A DNA stretch of 47,406 bases from Opitutales bacterium (GTDB taxonomy: Bacteria; Verrucomicrobiota; Verrucomicrobiia; Opitutales; UBA953), in the NCBI GenBank assembly GCA_016463705.1, contig JAEMQU010000007.1, positions 1 to 47,406 of the forward strand, given 5' to 3'. The first letter of the stretch is position 1. Each line of letters begins with the position of its first letter. The notes beneath the pieces were generated by a model. The model searched no databases. It was not told the DNA's origin and saw only the letters and a program-made list of their open reading frames with translations. Position numbers and translations under genes: made by a program. Positions 25,958 through 34,713 of the stretch are shown in pieces.

Positions 25958-28230
25958 AGTAGGTCTTTCCACTCCTTTCCTAAAACAATAATTTCAGGCT
26001 GTAATAATTGGTGTTTTTCGTGCTGAACTTTCGCACGCACTTGTTTCATCAAAGCCAAAACATCTTTGGCAGTAGCGTCGCCTTTATTAATAATGAAATT
26101 ACCATGGATATTAGAAACTTCGGCGGCGCCGATGTGCGTTCCTTTAAGTCCGACCGACTCAATTAATCTTCCGGCGTGATTTTCATCAGGATTTTTGAAG
26201 ACACAGCCCGCACTCGGATCACGTGGCTGAGAACTCCGGCGTTTCTGACTCATCTCATCCATGGTTTGACGAATCTTTTCGGACGATTCTTTACCGGTGG
26301 ATTTTAAAACGGCCGATAAAATAACGGCGCCGTGTAATTGCGGACAGTCGCGATACATCGCATCAAAACAATTACGATTAGCTGAACGATGAATGCCACG
26401 AGGAGTCAGCCAATCAATCGATTCCACCCGATCAAAAATCCAGGAGCCCATCGCACCCGCATTCATGCGCAGCGAACCACCGATCGTACCAGGAATACCT
26501 TCTAAAAATTCAAAGCCCGTCAGACCATCACGGGCCGCGATACCGCAAATTTCTTTGAGCCGCGCCCCAGCTCCCATTTGTATACGTCCATCTCCCAGAT
26601 TTTTTACTTCACCCCAATACTCGGCATTTAAATGGATAATTAATCCATCGTAACCTTCATCTAAGACCAATAAATTCGAGCCACGACCAATCACAAAGTA
26701 AGGTAAGCCCAATTCACCAGCAGCTTGGATCAAGACGATATTATCATTCACGGTCGCAGGTTCTGCATACCATCGTGCAATGCCTCCCACACCGAGTGTG
26801 GTACGACGATTCAAGGGTTCGGACGCACGAATCACAGCATTGGCCGAAAGTTTTCCAGCGACCGCTTCACCGAAATCCAAGGTCATCACCGGGAGACCTT
26901 CACGGCGTAAAATTAAGGCATAATTTTCAGCGTCATGCTCGATGTCACCCGCACCCACAAAAGCGACGACAGTCTTTTTGCCTTTAGTTAAAGGAGAAAT
27001 CATTTTAGCGAGTTCAGCTCTATCTTCAATCAGACGAAGAGCGGATCCAGCCACCACGGCATCGGACCTTCCACCCTCCACGGCGGCTTCACCCGCGGAA
27101 TACACGGGTAAAACAAAAGCAGCATCCGCAATGTGCAAAGCTTGTCTGAACTCACTCGCATACTGACGCGTGCGGGTGTGCCGATGCGGCTGAAAGATTA
27201 CGATTAACTGCCCTTCGTGCGTTTCCTTAATCCATTTTAACAACGCCGCGATTTCGGTGGGATGGTGAGCATAGTCGGCTAAGACTAATAAGTCCTCACG
27301 CTCAAAAAGAATATCTTGGCGACGGCGAATACCGCGCCAACGAGTCAGAGGCTCACTCGCCATCGCACCGGTAATTAAATGGGTCACCGCTAAAGCCATG
27401 GATGCATTAGCACGATTAAACGCACCCGTAACCGGCACACTCACTTCGGTATTTTTAAATTCTCCACCGAGCACCAGACGCGAATGGCTTGAATTTGCAC
27501 CGATCAATTGGGCAGTGAAGTCACCCGTCTCACCTACACGAATAACACGGGCCTTTAATCCACGCGTTAGTCTTTCGAGCCGTTCATTATTCGTAGGAAT
27601 GACAACCGCCGTAGTGGTACGTTCGAATAGAGCACGGAAAACTCCTTCGAGCGCGGCTTCGTCCTTATAATAATCCGGGTGATCCCAATCTAAATTAACG
27701 GCGACGGTGATGTCGGGTGAAAAGTGACTGATGGTGCCATCGCTTTCATCGACTTCCGCAACGACCCAAGGAGATTTCTGCGAAGCATGAGCAGGAGCAA
27801 AGTTGGGATCTCGAAATAAACCGCCTAAAATATACCCGAAATCAATTCCCGCCGTGGCGAGGGCTGAAATAATCAATCCACACGTTGTGGTTTTTCCATG
27901 ACTCCCACAAACGGCGACAAATTTTTTATCAGCCACACTCTCCGCTAATAATTCACCTCTGCGCAACACACGGGTTTGGTGTTTTTCGGCGAGGGTGAGT
28001 GCGGCGTGACCCGGTTTAACGGCGCTGGATCGTCCAATTAAATTCGGTTTACGGCCCGCCGCCCAAGGGTCTTTCAAAAGCGGGATGTCGGCATTAGCCA
28101 AATGATTTTCCGTCGGACTACCCGTCGAATCATCCCAACCATACACTTCGTTACCCGACTCTTTTAAATAAATCGCTAAAGGTCCGACACCCATGCCGCA
28201 AGCGCCCAACATCCAAATAGAGTTTTTCAT
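25954..28230 (-). CDS. murC-murB: MurC-MurB fusion: UDP-MurNAc-L-Ala ligase and UDP-MurNAc dehydrogenase
   Basis: 758 residues. The N-terminal ~455 are MurC: WMLGACGMGVGPLA, ATP loop VCGSHGKTTTCG, VVAEVDESDGT, NLDWDHPDYY and DYAHHPTEIAALL. The C-terminal ~300 are MurB: RRTTLGVGGIARWYA, VIGRGSNLLV, FLEGIPGTIGGSLRMNAGAMG, SAGCVFKNP and HGNFIINKGDATAKDVL. The fusion joins the step making UDP-MurNAc to the next step adding L-Ala. At the MurB proton-donor position the loop has Cys (AGCVFKNP) where the E. coli enzyme has Ser. It overlaps murG by 4 bp upstream and ddl downstream. Confidence 0.95.
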   Translation of the reverse strand: MKNSIWMLGACGMGVGPLAIYLKESGNEVYGWDDSTGSPTENHLANADIPLLKDPWAAGRKPNLIGRSSAVKPGHAALTLAEKHQTRVLRRGELLAESVADKKFVAVCGSHGKTTTCGLIISALATAGIDFGYILGGLFRDPNFAPAHASQKSPWVVAEVDESDGTISHFSPDITVAVNLDWDHPDYYKDEAALEGVFRALFERTTTAVVIPTNNERLERLTRGLKARVIRVGETGDFTAQLIGANSSHSRLVLGGEFKNTEVSVPVTGAFNRANASMALAVTHLITGAMASEPLTRWRGIRRRQDILFEREDLLVLADYAHHPTEIAALLKWIKETHEGQLIVIFQPHRHTRTRQYASEFRQALHIADAAFVLPVYSAGEAAVEGGRSDAVVAGSALRLIEDRAELAKMISPLTKGKKTVVAFVGAGDIEHDAENYALILRREGLPVMTLDFGEAVAGKLSANAVIRASEPLNRRTTLGVGGIARWYAEPATVNDNIVLIQAAGELGLPYFVIGRGSNLLVLDEGYDGLIIHLNAEYWGEVKNLGDGRIQMGAGARLKEICGIAARDGLTGFEFLEGIPGTIGGSLRMNAGAMGSWIFDRVESIDWLTPRGIHRSANRNCFDAMYRDCPQLHGAVILSAVLKSTGKESSEKIRQTMDEMSQKRRSSQPRDPSAGCVFKNPDENHAGRLIESVGLKGTHIGAAEVSNIHGNFIINKGDATAKDVLALMKQVRAKVQHEKHQLLQPEIIVLGKEWKDLL

Positions 28231-29312
28231 TTTTTCGCTCCTCCCTCTTTCGCCAAATCAAGAACCTCTTTCAAAATTCTCTCCCAATGATTATGAGCAT
28301 CGGCCCGCGCCAAGGCATCTTTCATGGCCTGGAGCTTACTGGGTTCATTCAATAAATCGAAAACGGCGTCGTTCAGCTTCTCGATATTCTTTTCCGCAAT
28401 CATCTGCGCCATACCCACCTCAACAGCATAAAGTGCATTGGCTGTTTGGTGATCATCGGCAGCAAAAGGGTATGGAACCAACACTACCGGTGTGCGACAC
28501 GTAGCGAGTTCTGCTAAGGTACCTGCACCCGAACGTGTGATGGCGATATCGGCTGCGGAGTATGCCGAAGCCATTTGGTTACAGAACGATAAATAACGAA
28601 TGACTGATGTGGGATGATTGACTTCGCCTGCCCGACCGCTGGCGCCCGTCAGACACAGAACATGAATATTATTTTGTTTAAACAGCTCGAGATTATTTTC
28701 AACCCAGCGGGTGAGTACTTGGGCGCCCTGACTGCCACCCGTCACTAAAATCAGTCGACCCGTACTCGGAAAATTTAAATCCTGTCGGGCAATATCACGA
28801 GCGGTAGGGGTGATTTCTTGGCGAACGGGAAAGCCGGAGTCATGCTGACGTTCCGCTGTAATATTTCGAATACGAACACCGTAAGGTAAGTGAATGGATT
28901 GAGCAAAACGCGCGATGAGACGTACCGCTTTACCCGGACGACGATTCGCCTCATGCACCAGAATAGGAATACCACTAAGTTTGCACGCGATGGCCGGACC
29001 CAAGCTCATAAATCCACCAAAACAAATTAAGACAGATGGCCGGAATTGACGGACCAACTGCAGCGAAGAATAAATCGCACCGAAGAGTGACGGGAAAAAT
29101 AGAATCTTATTAATCAGACCAGGACCAAAACCCCGACCACGTCCGGCCACAAAATTGAGGCCGCGATATTTCGCAGTCATTTGTTGATCCACGATTTTGC
29201 TACTAACCATGAGTAGCGTTTCGTGATTTTGACTCTGTAAACTTTCGGCCAACGCGATACCCGGTGCGAGGTGCCCGCCCGTACCACCGCATGCCAAAAG
29301 AATTTTACTCAT
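28227..29312 (-). CDS. murG: MurG, lipid II-forming N-acetylglucosaminyltransferase
   Basis: Adds GlcNAc to lipid I at the cytoplasmic face of the membrane. The 361 residues start LLACGGTGGHLAPGIALAESL (the glycine-rich donor loop), with ICFGGFMSLGPAIA, PILVHEANRRPGKA, LILVTGGSQGAQ, AAADIAI-type AADIAITRSGAGTLAELA and PVVLVPYPFAADDHQTANA. These are the canonical GT28 motifs. ATG overlaps the ftsW stop by 4 bp. Upstream neighbours ftsW and murD are also lipid II pathway genes. Confidence 0.97.
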   Translation of the reverse strand: MSKILLACGGTGGHLAPGIALAESLQSQNHETLLMVSSKIVDQQMTAKYRGLNFVAGRGRGFGPGLINKILFFPSLFGAIYSSLQLVRQFRPSVLICFGGFMSLGPAIACKLSGIPILVHEANRRPGKAVRLIARFAQSIHLPYGVRIRNITAERQHDSGFPVRQEITPTARDIARQDLNFPSTGRLILVTGGSQGAQVLTRWVENNLELFKQNNIHVLCLTGASGRAGEVNHPTSVIRYLSFCNQMASAYSAADIAITRSGAGTLAELATCRTPVVLVPYPFAADDHQTANALYAVEVGMAQMIAEKNIEKLNDAVFDLLNEPSKLQAMKDALARADAHNHWERILKEVLDLAKEGGAKK

Positions 29313-30523
29313 CCCCTAATCTCCTTCGCCAAAAACGGCGCCTTACTCGCATCGCGAATGCAATTGAGAATTAATCCCACCATGCTCGACATAATAACGA
29401 GATTGGTTCCACCGTAACTTAAGAAGGGTAACGAAATTCCCTTGGTCGGTAATAAACCCGTGACGACACCCATGTTGACTAAGGCTTGAAGCACCAAGAA
29501 AAGTGTCGCCCCTAAGCAAATATTTAATCGATAGAGGTCGGTGCTGAAACGCATCGCACGATAAGCGAGCCAGAAAATTCCGAAATAAGCACAGGCGACT
29601 AATGCGGTACCGATGAAGCCGTGTTCTTCGCCGATGTTCGCTAAGACGAAGTCCGTGTGGGCTTCGGGTAAATAAGAACGCACCTGTAAGCCATTAGCGG
29701 CACCTTTGCCCATGATTCCGCCGACACCAAATGCGACCATGCCTTCGAATAATTGATAAGCTTCATCGGCGCGACGGCCCCACGGATCCATGAAGGATGT
29801 GATACGACGCATCCGGCTGCCCCAATTCATCACTACCAGGACCAAGAGTGTGACAACAAAGATGACCGTCGGAATCGTGTATTTCCAACGAACACCCGAG
29901 ATAAACATCATCAATCCACCCACGGCGAGACACAGAATAATCGTTCCTAAATCAGGTCCCAGTGCAATCATCGCACAAATCGCAGCAATCACTCCACAAG
30001 GTTTTAAAAAACCTTCACGAACATCGATCCACCCTTTCGGAGTAAAAAAAACAGCTCCACGATCACTGAACTGATAAATCTTAAACTTGGCCGGCAACGT
30101 ATGACGCTGCATTTTGGCTAATAAGTCTGCGAGAAAAATAATCAGCGCAAGTTTTCCGATATCGGACGGTTGCAATCTGAACAATCCGAAATCAATCCAT
30201 CGCCACGAGCCATTGACGGTTACGCCAATCCCCGGAACGCGAGCGAGAGCCATCAAACCTAGTGCCCCCCAAAAAATGGGCCAGCGGTAGTCACGCAGGC
30301 GATCGAGGTTGACCCGATAGGCCAACCAAGCGGCGAAGAGCGCGAAGGGAATGTAGGCCAACTGACGATCAAAAGCGGCGGTGCGATTTTTCGACGAAAG
30401 CGAAATCCCGGCGCTGTATTGATTAACTAAACCGAAGATGATCAAAGCCACCGTGATTATCGCAATCCCCAGCGAGTAACTCCGGAGTGAACCGGGGGTC
30501 TCCTGTTTGGCTGCGATAATCAT
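29309..30523 (-). CDS. ftsW: FtsW, SEDS-family septal peptidoglycan polymerase
   Basis: A 404-residue multi-pass membrane protein of the SEDS family. The blocks RWIDFGLFRLQPSDIGKLALI, GPDLGTIILCLAVGGLMMF, RSYLPEAHTDFVLANIGEE, and GLLPTKGISLPFLSYGGTNLV are diagnostic, including the catalytic-type Asp region. FtsW polymerises lipid II glycan strands with the transpeptidase FtsI, encoded upstream in the same cluster. Placement before murG makes FtsW more likely than RodA. It is preceded by a LysM lipoprotein gene. Confidence 0.96.
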   Translation of the reverse strand: MIIAAKQETPGSLRSYSLGIAIITVALIIFGLVNQYSAGISLSSKNRTAAFDRQLAYIPFALFAAWLAYRVNLDRLRDYRWPIFWGALGLMALARVPGIGVTVNGSWRWIDFGLFRLQPSDIGKLALIIFLADLLAKMQRHTLPAKFKIYQFSDRGAVFFTPKGWIDVREGFLKPCGVIAAICAMIALGPDLGTIILCLAVGGLMMFISGVRWKYTIPTVIFVVTLLVLVVMNWGSRMRRITSFMDPWGRRADEAYQLFEGMVAFGVGGIMGKGAANGLQVRSYLPEAHTDFVLANIGEEHGFIGTALVACAYFGIFWLAYRAMRFSTDLYRLNICLGATLFLVLQALVNMGVVTGLLPTKGISLPFLSYGGTNLVIMSSMVGLILNCIRDASKAPFLAKEIRG

Positions 30524-30542
30524 AGTGGATGATGACCGAGAA

Positions 30543-30917
30543 TTACTTCTGTGAGGACTTCGACTTCGCGGGCTTAGCGGCTGGAATTTTTAATCTCTGA
30601 CCAGCCTTGAGGGCCGCATTCAGAGGTAATCCGTTCGCCGCAGCTAAATCCTTAAGCGCAACTCTCTCGCGCGCAGCGACGAGTTGTAAGGTTTCGCCTT
30701 TAACAGCGACGTGAACGCCACCAGGACCCGCGGTGACGGGTTGAGGAGCGACGCTTGAGAGTGCTGAAGCAGAAGTCCGTGAACCTGCTGAGTAAGCAGC
30801 AAGATCAGGATCTTTTTCGAAGCCACTCGTGCTGCGGCAACCGTTGACTCCGACGAGTACGGCGATGACGCAGAGGTGTAATAGAACAACAGCACTGACG
30901 GTGAGGATAGGACGCAT
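30543..30917 (-). CDS. LysM-domain lipoprotein inside the division cluster
   Basis: A 124-residue protein with a hydrophobic N-terminus (VVLLHLCVIAVLVGV) and a plausible lipobox VNGC (Cys about 27), then a Ser/Ala/Pro-rich linker. Its C-terminal LysM domain (about 69-113) includes VAVKGETLQLVAARERVALKD and LKAGQRLKIP. LysM binds GlcNAc chains in peptidoglycan. The gene is the only non-canonical member of the murD-ftsW stretch, 20 bp from ftsW and 35 bp from murD, so a role in linking membrane and septal wall is inferred. Its leader has no Shine-Dalgarno and is a C/A-rich repeat. Confidence 0.85.
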   Translation of the reverse strand: MRPILTVSAVVLLHLCVIAVLVGVNGCRSTSGFEKDPDLAAYSAGSRTSASALSSVAPQPVTAGPGGVHVAVKGETLQLVAARERVALKDLAAANGLPLNAALKAGQRLKIPAAKPAKSKSSQK

Positions 30918-30948
30918 GGTTTGGTTTGGGTTTGGTTTTGGGTTAGGG
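30918..30948 (+). promoter_or_regulatory. G-tract repeat before the LysM gene
   Basis: On the plus strand six G-tracts (2,2,3,2,3,3 bases) are separated by T-rich spacers of 3-4 bases. This lies immediately upstream of the minus-strand LysM start (its leader reads as CCAAACC repeats). A two-tier G-quadruplex could form on the template strand; no Shine-Dalgarno is present. Confidence 0.45.
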
Positions 30949-30952
30949 AAAA

Positions 30953-32227
30953 TTATATTCGGTTAGATAAAGCGACAGCGGCCCGTTCGAACACGACACC
31001 GCGTTCGGCGTAACCAGCAAATTGGTCGAAACTAGAAAATCCGGGACTGAGTAAAATAGCCATCGGGCCATGGGCATCTTTGGCCGCCGCGACGACCGCA
31101 TCTTGTAATGAATTATAAATGCGGGCGGGCTTACCGAGTGCTTCAAAAGTTTTTAATAAGTCAGGTGCCGTCTCACCAATTAAGTAAGCGGACTCAATTT
31201 TCGGACTGAGTTGTTCAGCAAAACGTTTTAAGTCTCCACCCTTCCATTTACCGCCCCCAATCCAGCGGACCGGAATATCAAATTGAGATAAGGCAGCGTA
31301 AACCGCATGGAAATTAGTGCCCTTCGAATCATTCCAAAATTCAATACCACGAGCTTCAGCGACTTTTTTGAGTCGATGCGGTGCCGCCCGGAATAATTTT
31401 GCAGACTCTTCAAGAATGCGCAGCGGAATACCCTTGGCTTGCCAATATTTCACCGCAAGTGACCAATTTTCGCGCTGGGGCCACGATTCAAAAATGGATC
31501 CTGCAGGAATTTTTCCTTTCACCTCATCGCGCGTCGCCACCATGGTTTCGGGGGGTAAAGAAATTCCGAACTTTTCAGCATGCGCGACGACCGATTCACC
31601 GACAATTAAGATTCCACCAGGAATCATTCGTTCAATGAGCTTAAATTTCGCGCGGAAATAACTTTCTAAATCACCGTGACGGTCCAAGTGATCCTCATCG
31701 AAATTAGTCCACAACACTACCTCGGGCGTAAAGTGTCGTAAGTCTTCACCTTGGAATGAGCTGACTTCGACGACGGCTAAAAACGCGGCGTTGGAGGAGG
31801 TATTAGACAGAGCCGTAAGGGGCAGACCCACATTACCACAGGCGATGGCGTTAAGTCCCGCGCGCTTATGCGCGAAAGATAAAAATTCGGTGAGGGTAGT
31901 TTTGCCGTTGGTACCCGTGATGGCAATCGAGGCACCACACCACATGATAGCACCGAAATCTAATTCGCTTAAACAATGGAGACCCGCGCGACGCGCAGCC
32001 AAGAGCCAAGGGTGCGACTGCGCAAAACCAGGACTGTAAATGAGTAAGTCATGACGCCCCGCTTCATCCCCACCAAATTGTCGATTCTCACCTTTCTCGT
32101 CATAAATAACTGAAGCAAAACCAGCCAAACTCAAAGCATCAGCCACCGCACGACCACTCACCCCAGAACCTAAAATAGCGGCGGGGCGAATTAAACGCGT
32201 ACGGAGTGATGCGGGTAATTCGTTCAT
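30953..32227 (-). CDS. murD: UDP-MurNAc-L-Ala-D-Glu ligase MurD
   Basis: Start chosen at ATG 32227 (MNELPASLRTRL), which overlaps the mraY stop as ATGA, giving 424 residues; an upstream start would extend it 28 residues into mraY. Motifs: AILGSGVSGRAVADAL at the UMA-binding domain, ATP loop ITGTNGKTTLTEFL, LWTNFDEDHLDRHGD, FWNDSKGTNFHAVYAAL and ILLSPGFSSFDQFAGYAERG. It adds D-Glu to UDP-MurNAc-L-Ala in the cytoplasm. The LysM gene follows after 35 bp. Confidence 0.95.
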   Translation of the reverse strand: MNELPASLRTRLIRPAAILGSGVSGRAVADALSLAGFASVIYDEKGENRQFGGDEAGRHDLLIYSPGFAQSHPWLLAARRAGLHCLSELDFGAIMWCGASIAITGTNGKTTLTEFLSFAHKRAGLNAIACGNVGLPLTALSNTSSNAAFLAVVEVSSFQGEDLRHFTPEVVLWTNFDEDHLDRHGDLESYFRAKFKLIERMIPGGILIVGESVVAHAEKFGISLPPETMVATRDEVKGKIPAGSIFESWPQRENWSLAVKYWQAKGIPLRILEESAKLFRAAPHRLKKVAEARGIEFWNDSKGTNFHAVYAALSQFDIPVRWIGGGKWKGGDLKRFAEQLSPKIESAYLIGETAPDLLKTFEALGKPARIYNSLQDAVVAAAKDAHGPMAILLSPGFSSFDQFAGYAERGVVFERAAVALSNRI

Positions 32228-33336
32228 CGAATTTTTAAAGTGAGTAGGCCCAAGAGGCCGAAGAAGAGTGATAAGATCCAAAAGCGCACGACGACCTTCG
32301 TCGTTGCCCAACCTTTTTTCTGAAAGTGATGATGAATCGGCGTCATGAGAAATAATCTCTGCCCACCTGTTCGTTTAAAGTAAGCTACTTGTAAAATGAC
32401 GGAGACCGCTTCGATGACGAAAACACCGCCCACAATCGCCAACATAAAAGGTTGATGCATAAAACAGGCAATGGCACCGAGCGCACCACCAATACCTAAG
32501 GCACCCACGTCGCCCATGTAAATTTCGGCCGGCGCCGCATTGTGCCAGAGAAATACTAAGCCACCGCCTAATAAAGCAGAACAAAATACAGCGAGCTCGC
32601 CCGCTCCAGGAACGTAACTGATTAAAAGATAATTAGATAGATTAATATTACCAGCAAGGTAAGCAATCAGCCCTAAAATTGCGGTGCTAATTAATACGCA
32701 ACCGATGGCCAAACCGTCTAAGCCGTCGGTCAGATTGACCGCATTAGAAGTTCCGACGCAGACTAACATAATAAACAGTGCAGCCACGATTAAACAAATT
32801 GTGAACGGTAAGCCCAAGGACTGGACTGACCAGATGGGCTTGCTCATAATAGGTAACCAGATTTCGCAGAGGCTCGTGCGATAATTGGCATCGAGTAAAA
32901 CAATCCCGATAGCGCCTAAAGCAACCAGGGCCTGACCCGCTAATTTTGTTTTCGCAGAAATTCCATCCGCACTACCGCGTTTAACTTTCAACCAATCATC
33001 CCAAAATCCCACCAAGCCCATGCCCACTAAAGTAAAGAGTGTGGCGATCACTAAAACATTGGGACGAGCCCAAAGGAATACAGAAGGAATCATCGCGGCG
33101 CCGATTAAGAGTCCACCCATCGTCGGCACCTTACCACCCTCTTTCGCCAAGTTGCCCATCAGCTGTGCAGAACGTTCGGGTTGGCGAAGGACGCTGAGGG
33201 CTTTAATCATTTTACTCGATAAGAGCATACCGATAATCAGCGCTGTAAAACCTGCTAAAATCGCACGAACCGTGAGGTATTCAAAAAGACGAAAAGGTCC
33301 CCAGAATGATTCCAATTGATGTAAGTAATAAAGCAT
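32224..33336 (-). CDS. mraY: Phospho-MurNAc-pentapeptide translocase MraY
   Basis: 370-residue polytopic membrane enzyme making lipid I from UDP-MurNAc-pentapeptide and undecaprenyl phosphate. Diagnostic blocks are KVPTMGGLLIG, VGFWDDWLKVKRG, SNAVNLTDGLDGLAIG (the catalytic Asp-rich loop), EIYMGDVGALGIGGALG and MTPIHHHFQKKGW with the conserved His triad. About ten hydrophobic helices are visible. It is 3 bp after murF, and its stop overlaps the murD start. Confidence 0.97.
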   Translation of the reverse strand: MLYYLHQLESFWGPFRLFEYLTVRAILAGFTALIIGMLLSSKMIKALSVLRQPERSAQLMGNLAKEGGKVPTMGGLLIGAAMIPSVFLWARPNVLVIATLFTLVGMGLVGFWDDWLKVKRGSADGISAKTKLAGQALVALGAIGIVLLDANYRTSLCEIWLPIMSKPIWSVQSLGLPFTICLIVAALFIMLVCVGTSNAVNLTDGLDGLAIGCVLISTAILGLIAYLAGNINLSNYLLISYVPGAGELAVFCSALLGGGLVFLWHNAAPAEIYMGDVGALGIGGALGAIACFMHQPFMLAIVGGVFVIEAVSVILQVAYFKRTGGQRLFLMTPIHHHFQKKGWATTKVVVRFWILSLFFGLLGLLTLKIR

Positions 33337-33339
33337 GGA

Positions 33340-34713
33340 CTAGTGGAAAGTAAGTTGGGCTTGGAGTTGGGCGGGCAAAGTGCGCTCTAAAGTACAAGAA
33401 CGACTGCCCTTAACGAAAATCGTACCGCGGTGATTAGAAATCGTTTGAGCCACTTCGTCTAAAGTATGTGCGGATTTCAAAATGATATCGTTGCGCGTAA
33501 TACCTTTTAAAATTTCCGATGAGTCGCCCGCCCAAGTAATCACCGTATCGCCGGCGCGGAAGGATAATTGGGCACCACACTCACGGTGTAAACTCACAGA
33601 CGATTGGCCAAGCTCGGCCATGCCGCCGATGACGAAGAGACGACGGCGAGGATCCTGAACAGTGAGACGATTAAAACACTGCGCCGCATCCAGCAACGAG
33701 GCCGGACTGGAATTATAACAATCGATATAGAATGTCCGGTTGCCATCTTGGTGAATACTCCCGCGACCGACCGGAGGCATCCATGATTCTAAATTTTTCT
33801 TAATCTGATTTTCACTAATGCCTAATTCTAGAGCAGCGACCACGGCGAGCGCGGCGTTTCGCCCCAGCCCATCGGAAATTGGACTCAAGGGATAAGCACG
33901 ACCATCGAGTAAAAGTATACGACGACCATTCTCATCAGCAAATTTTGCACTAATGACACGCAAGGGCATCACCGCAGGTTCATCATCCTCTTCAAATTTT
34001 ACCACTAGGCAGCGCGAGGCGTGGGCGCGGAACTCGGGCCACTTTAAAAGTGAGGCTGGGATAATCGCCTTACCCTCGGGCTCTAAGGCCGCAATCATCT
34101 CAGATTTTTCATGAGCCACCGCTTCAATCGTTCCGACGCCCTCTAAGTGCACGGGAGCCACGGCGGTAATGATTGCTAAATTGGGGCGGAGAATTTGGGC
34201 CGAAGTTTTTAATTCACCAGGCAAACTCATACCGGCTTCAATCACCGCGTAATGATGAATTTCTGAACGTAGGCGGAGCAACATTAACGGCACACCTAAT
34301 AAATTATTTAAATTAGCTTCGGTAATGAATGCCGATGAACCGAGGAGCGCGCCCAATAAATCCTTGGTCGATGTTTTACCGACGCTGCCTGTGACTCCAA
34401 TCACCCGTCCTTTAAATTCACCACGCCAACCTGCTGCAATTTGATGTAATCCTTTTTGAGAATCGGCAACCACCAGTTGCGGTAAATGATCCGTCACACG
34501 TTTCGACACCAAGGCACAGGAGGCACCACTGGCTCGTGCAGCGTTTAAGAAGTCGTGTCCATCGCGCTTGACGGTCTTAATCGCCACAAACGCTTCACCT
34601 TTTTTAATGGTGCGCGTGTCCATATTGAAACCAGTGATTTCTTGATCAGGCAAAGAAGTCCACTCACCCTGAGTCCACTGCGCTAACTGTTGAGGATTAA
34701 AGGAATGGCTCAT
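33340..34713 (-). CDS. murF: UDP-MurNAc-tripeptide-D-Ala-D-Ala ligase MurF
   Basis: 457 residues completing the pentapeptide. The ATP loop is GVTGSVGKTSTKDLLGALL. Other blocks are FNMDTRTIKKGEAFVAIK, YAVIEAGMSLPGELK, ITAVAPVHLEGVGTIEAVAHEKSE, SDGLGRNAALAVVAALELG, YIDCYNSSPASLLDA and VIGGMAELGQSSVSLH. The P-loop has Val in place of the common Asn, still with GKTS. Its ATG overlaps the murE stop by 4 bp. Confidence 0.96.
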   Translation of the reverse strand: MSHSFNPQQLAQWTQGEWTSLPDQEITGFNMDTRTIKKGEAFVAIKTVKRDGHDFLNAARASGASCALVSKRVTDHLPQLVVADSQKGLHQIAAGWRGEFKGRVIGVTGSVGKTSTKDLLGALLGSSAFITEANLNNLLGVPLMLLRLRSEIHHYAVIEAGMSLPGELKTSAQILRPNLAIITAVAPVHLEGVGTIEAVAHEKSEMIAALEPEGKAIIPASLLKWPEFRAHASRCLVVKFEEDDEPAVMPLRVISAKFADENGRRILLLDGRAYPLSPISDGLGRNAALAVVAALELGISENQIKKNLESWMPPVGRGSIHQDGNRTFYIDCYNSSPASLLDAAQCFNRLTVQDPRRRLFVIGGMAELGQSSVSLHRECGAQLSFRAGDTVITWAGDSSEILKGITRNDIILKSAHTLDEVAQTISNHRGTIFVKGSRSCTLERTLPAQLQAQLTFH

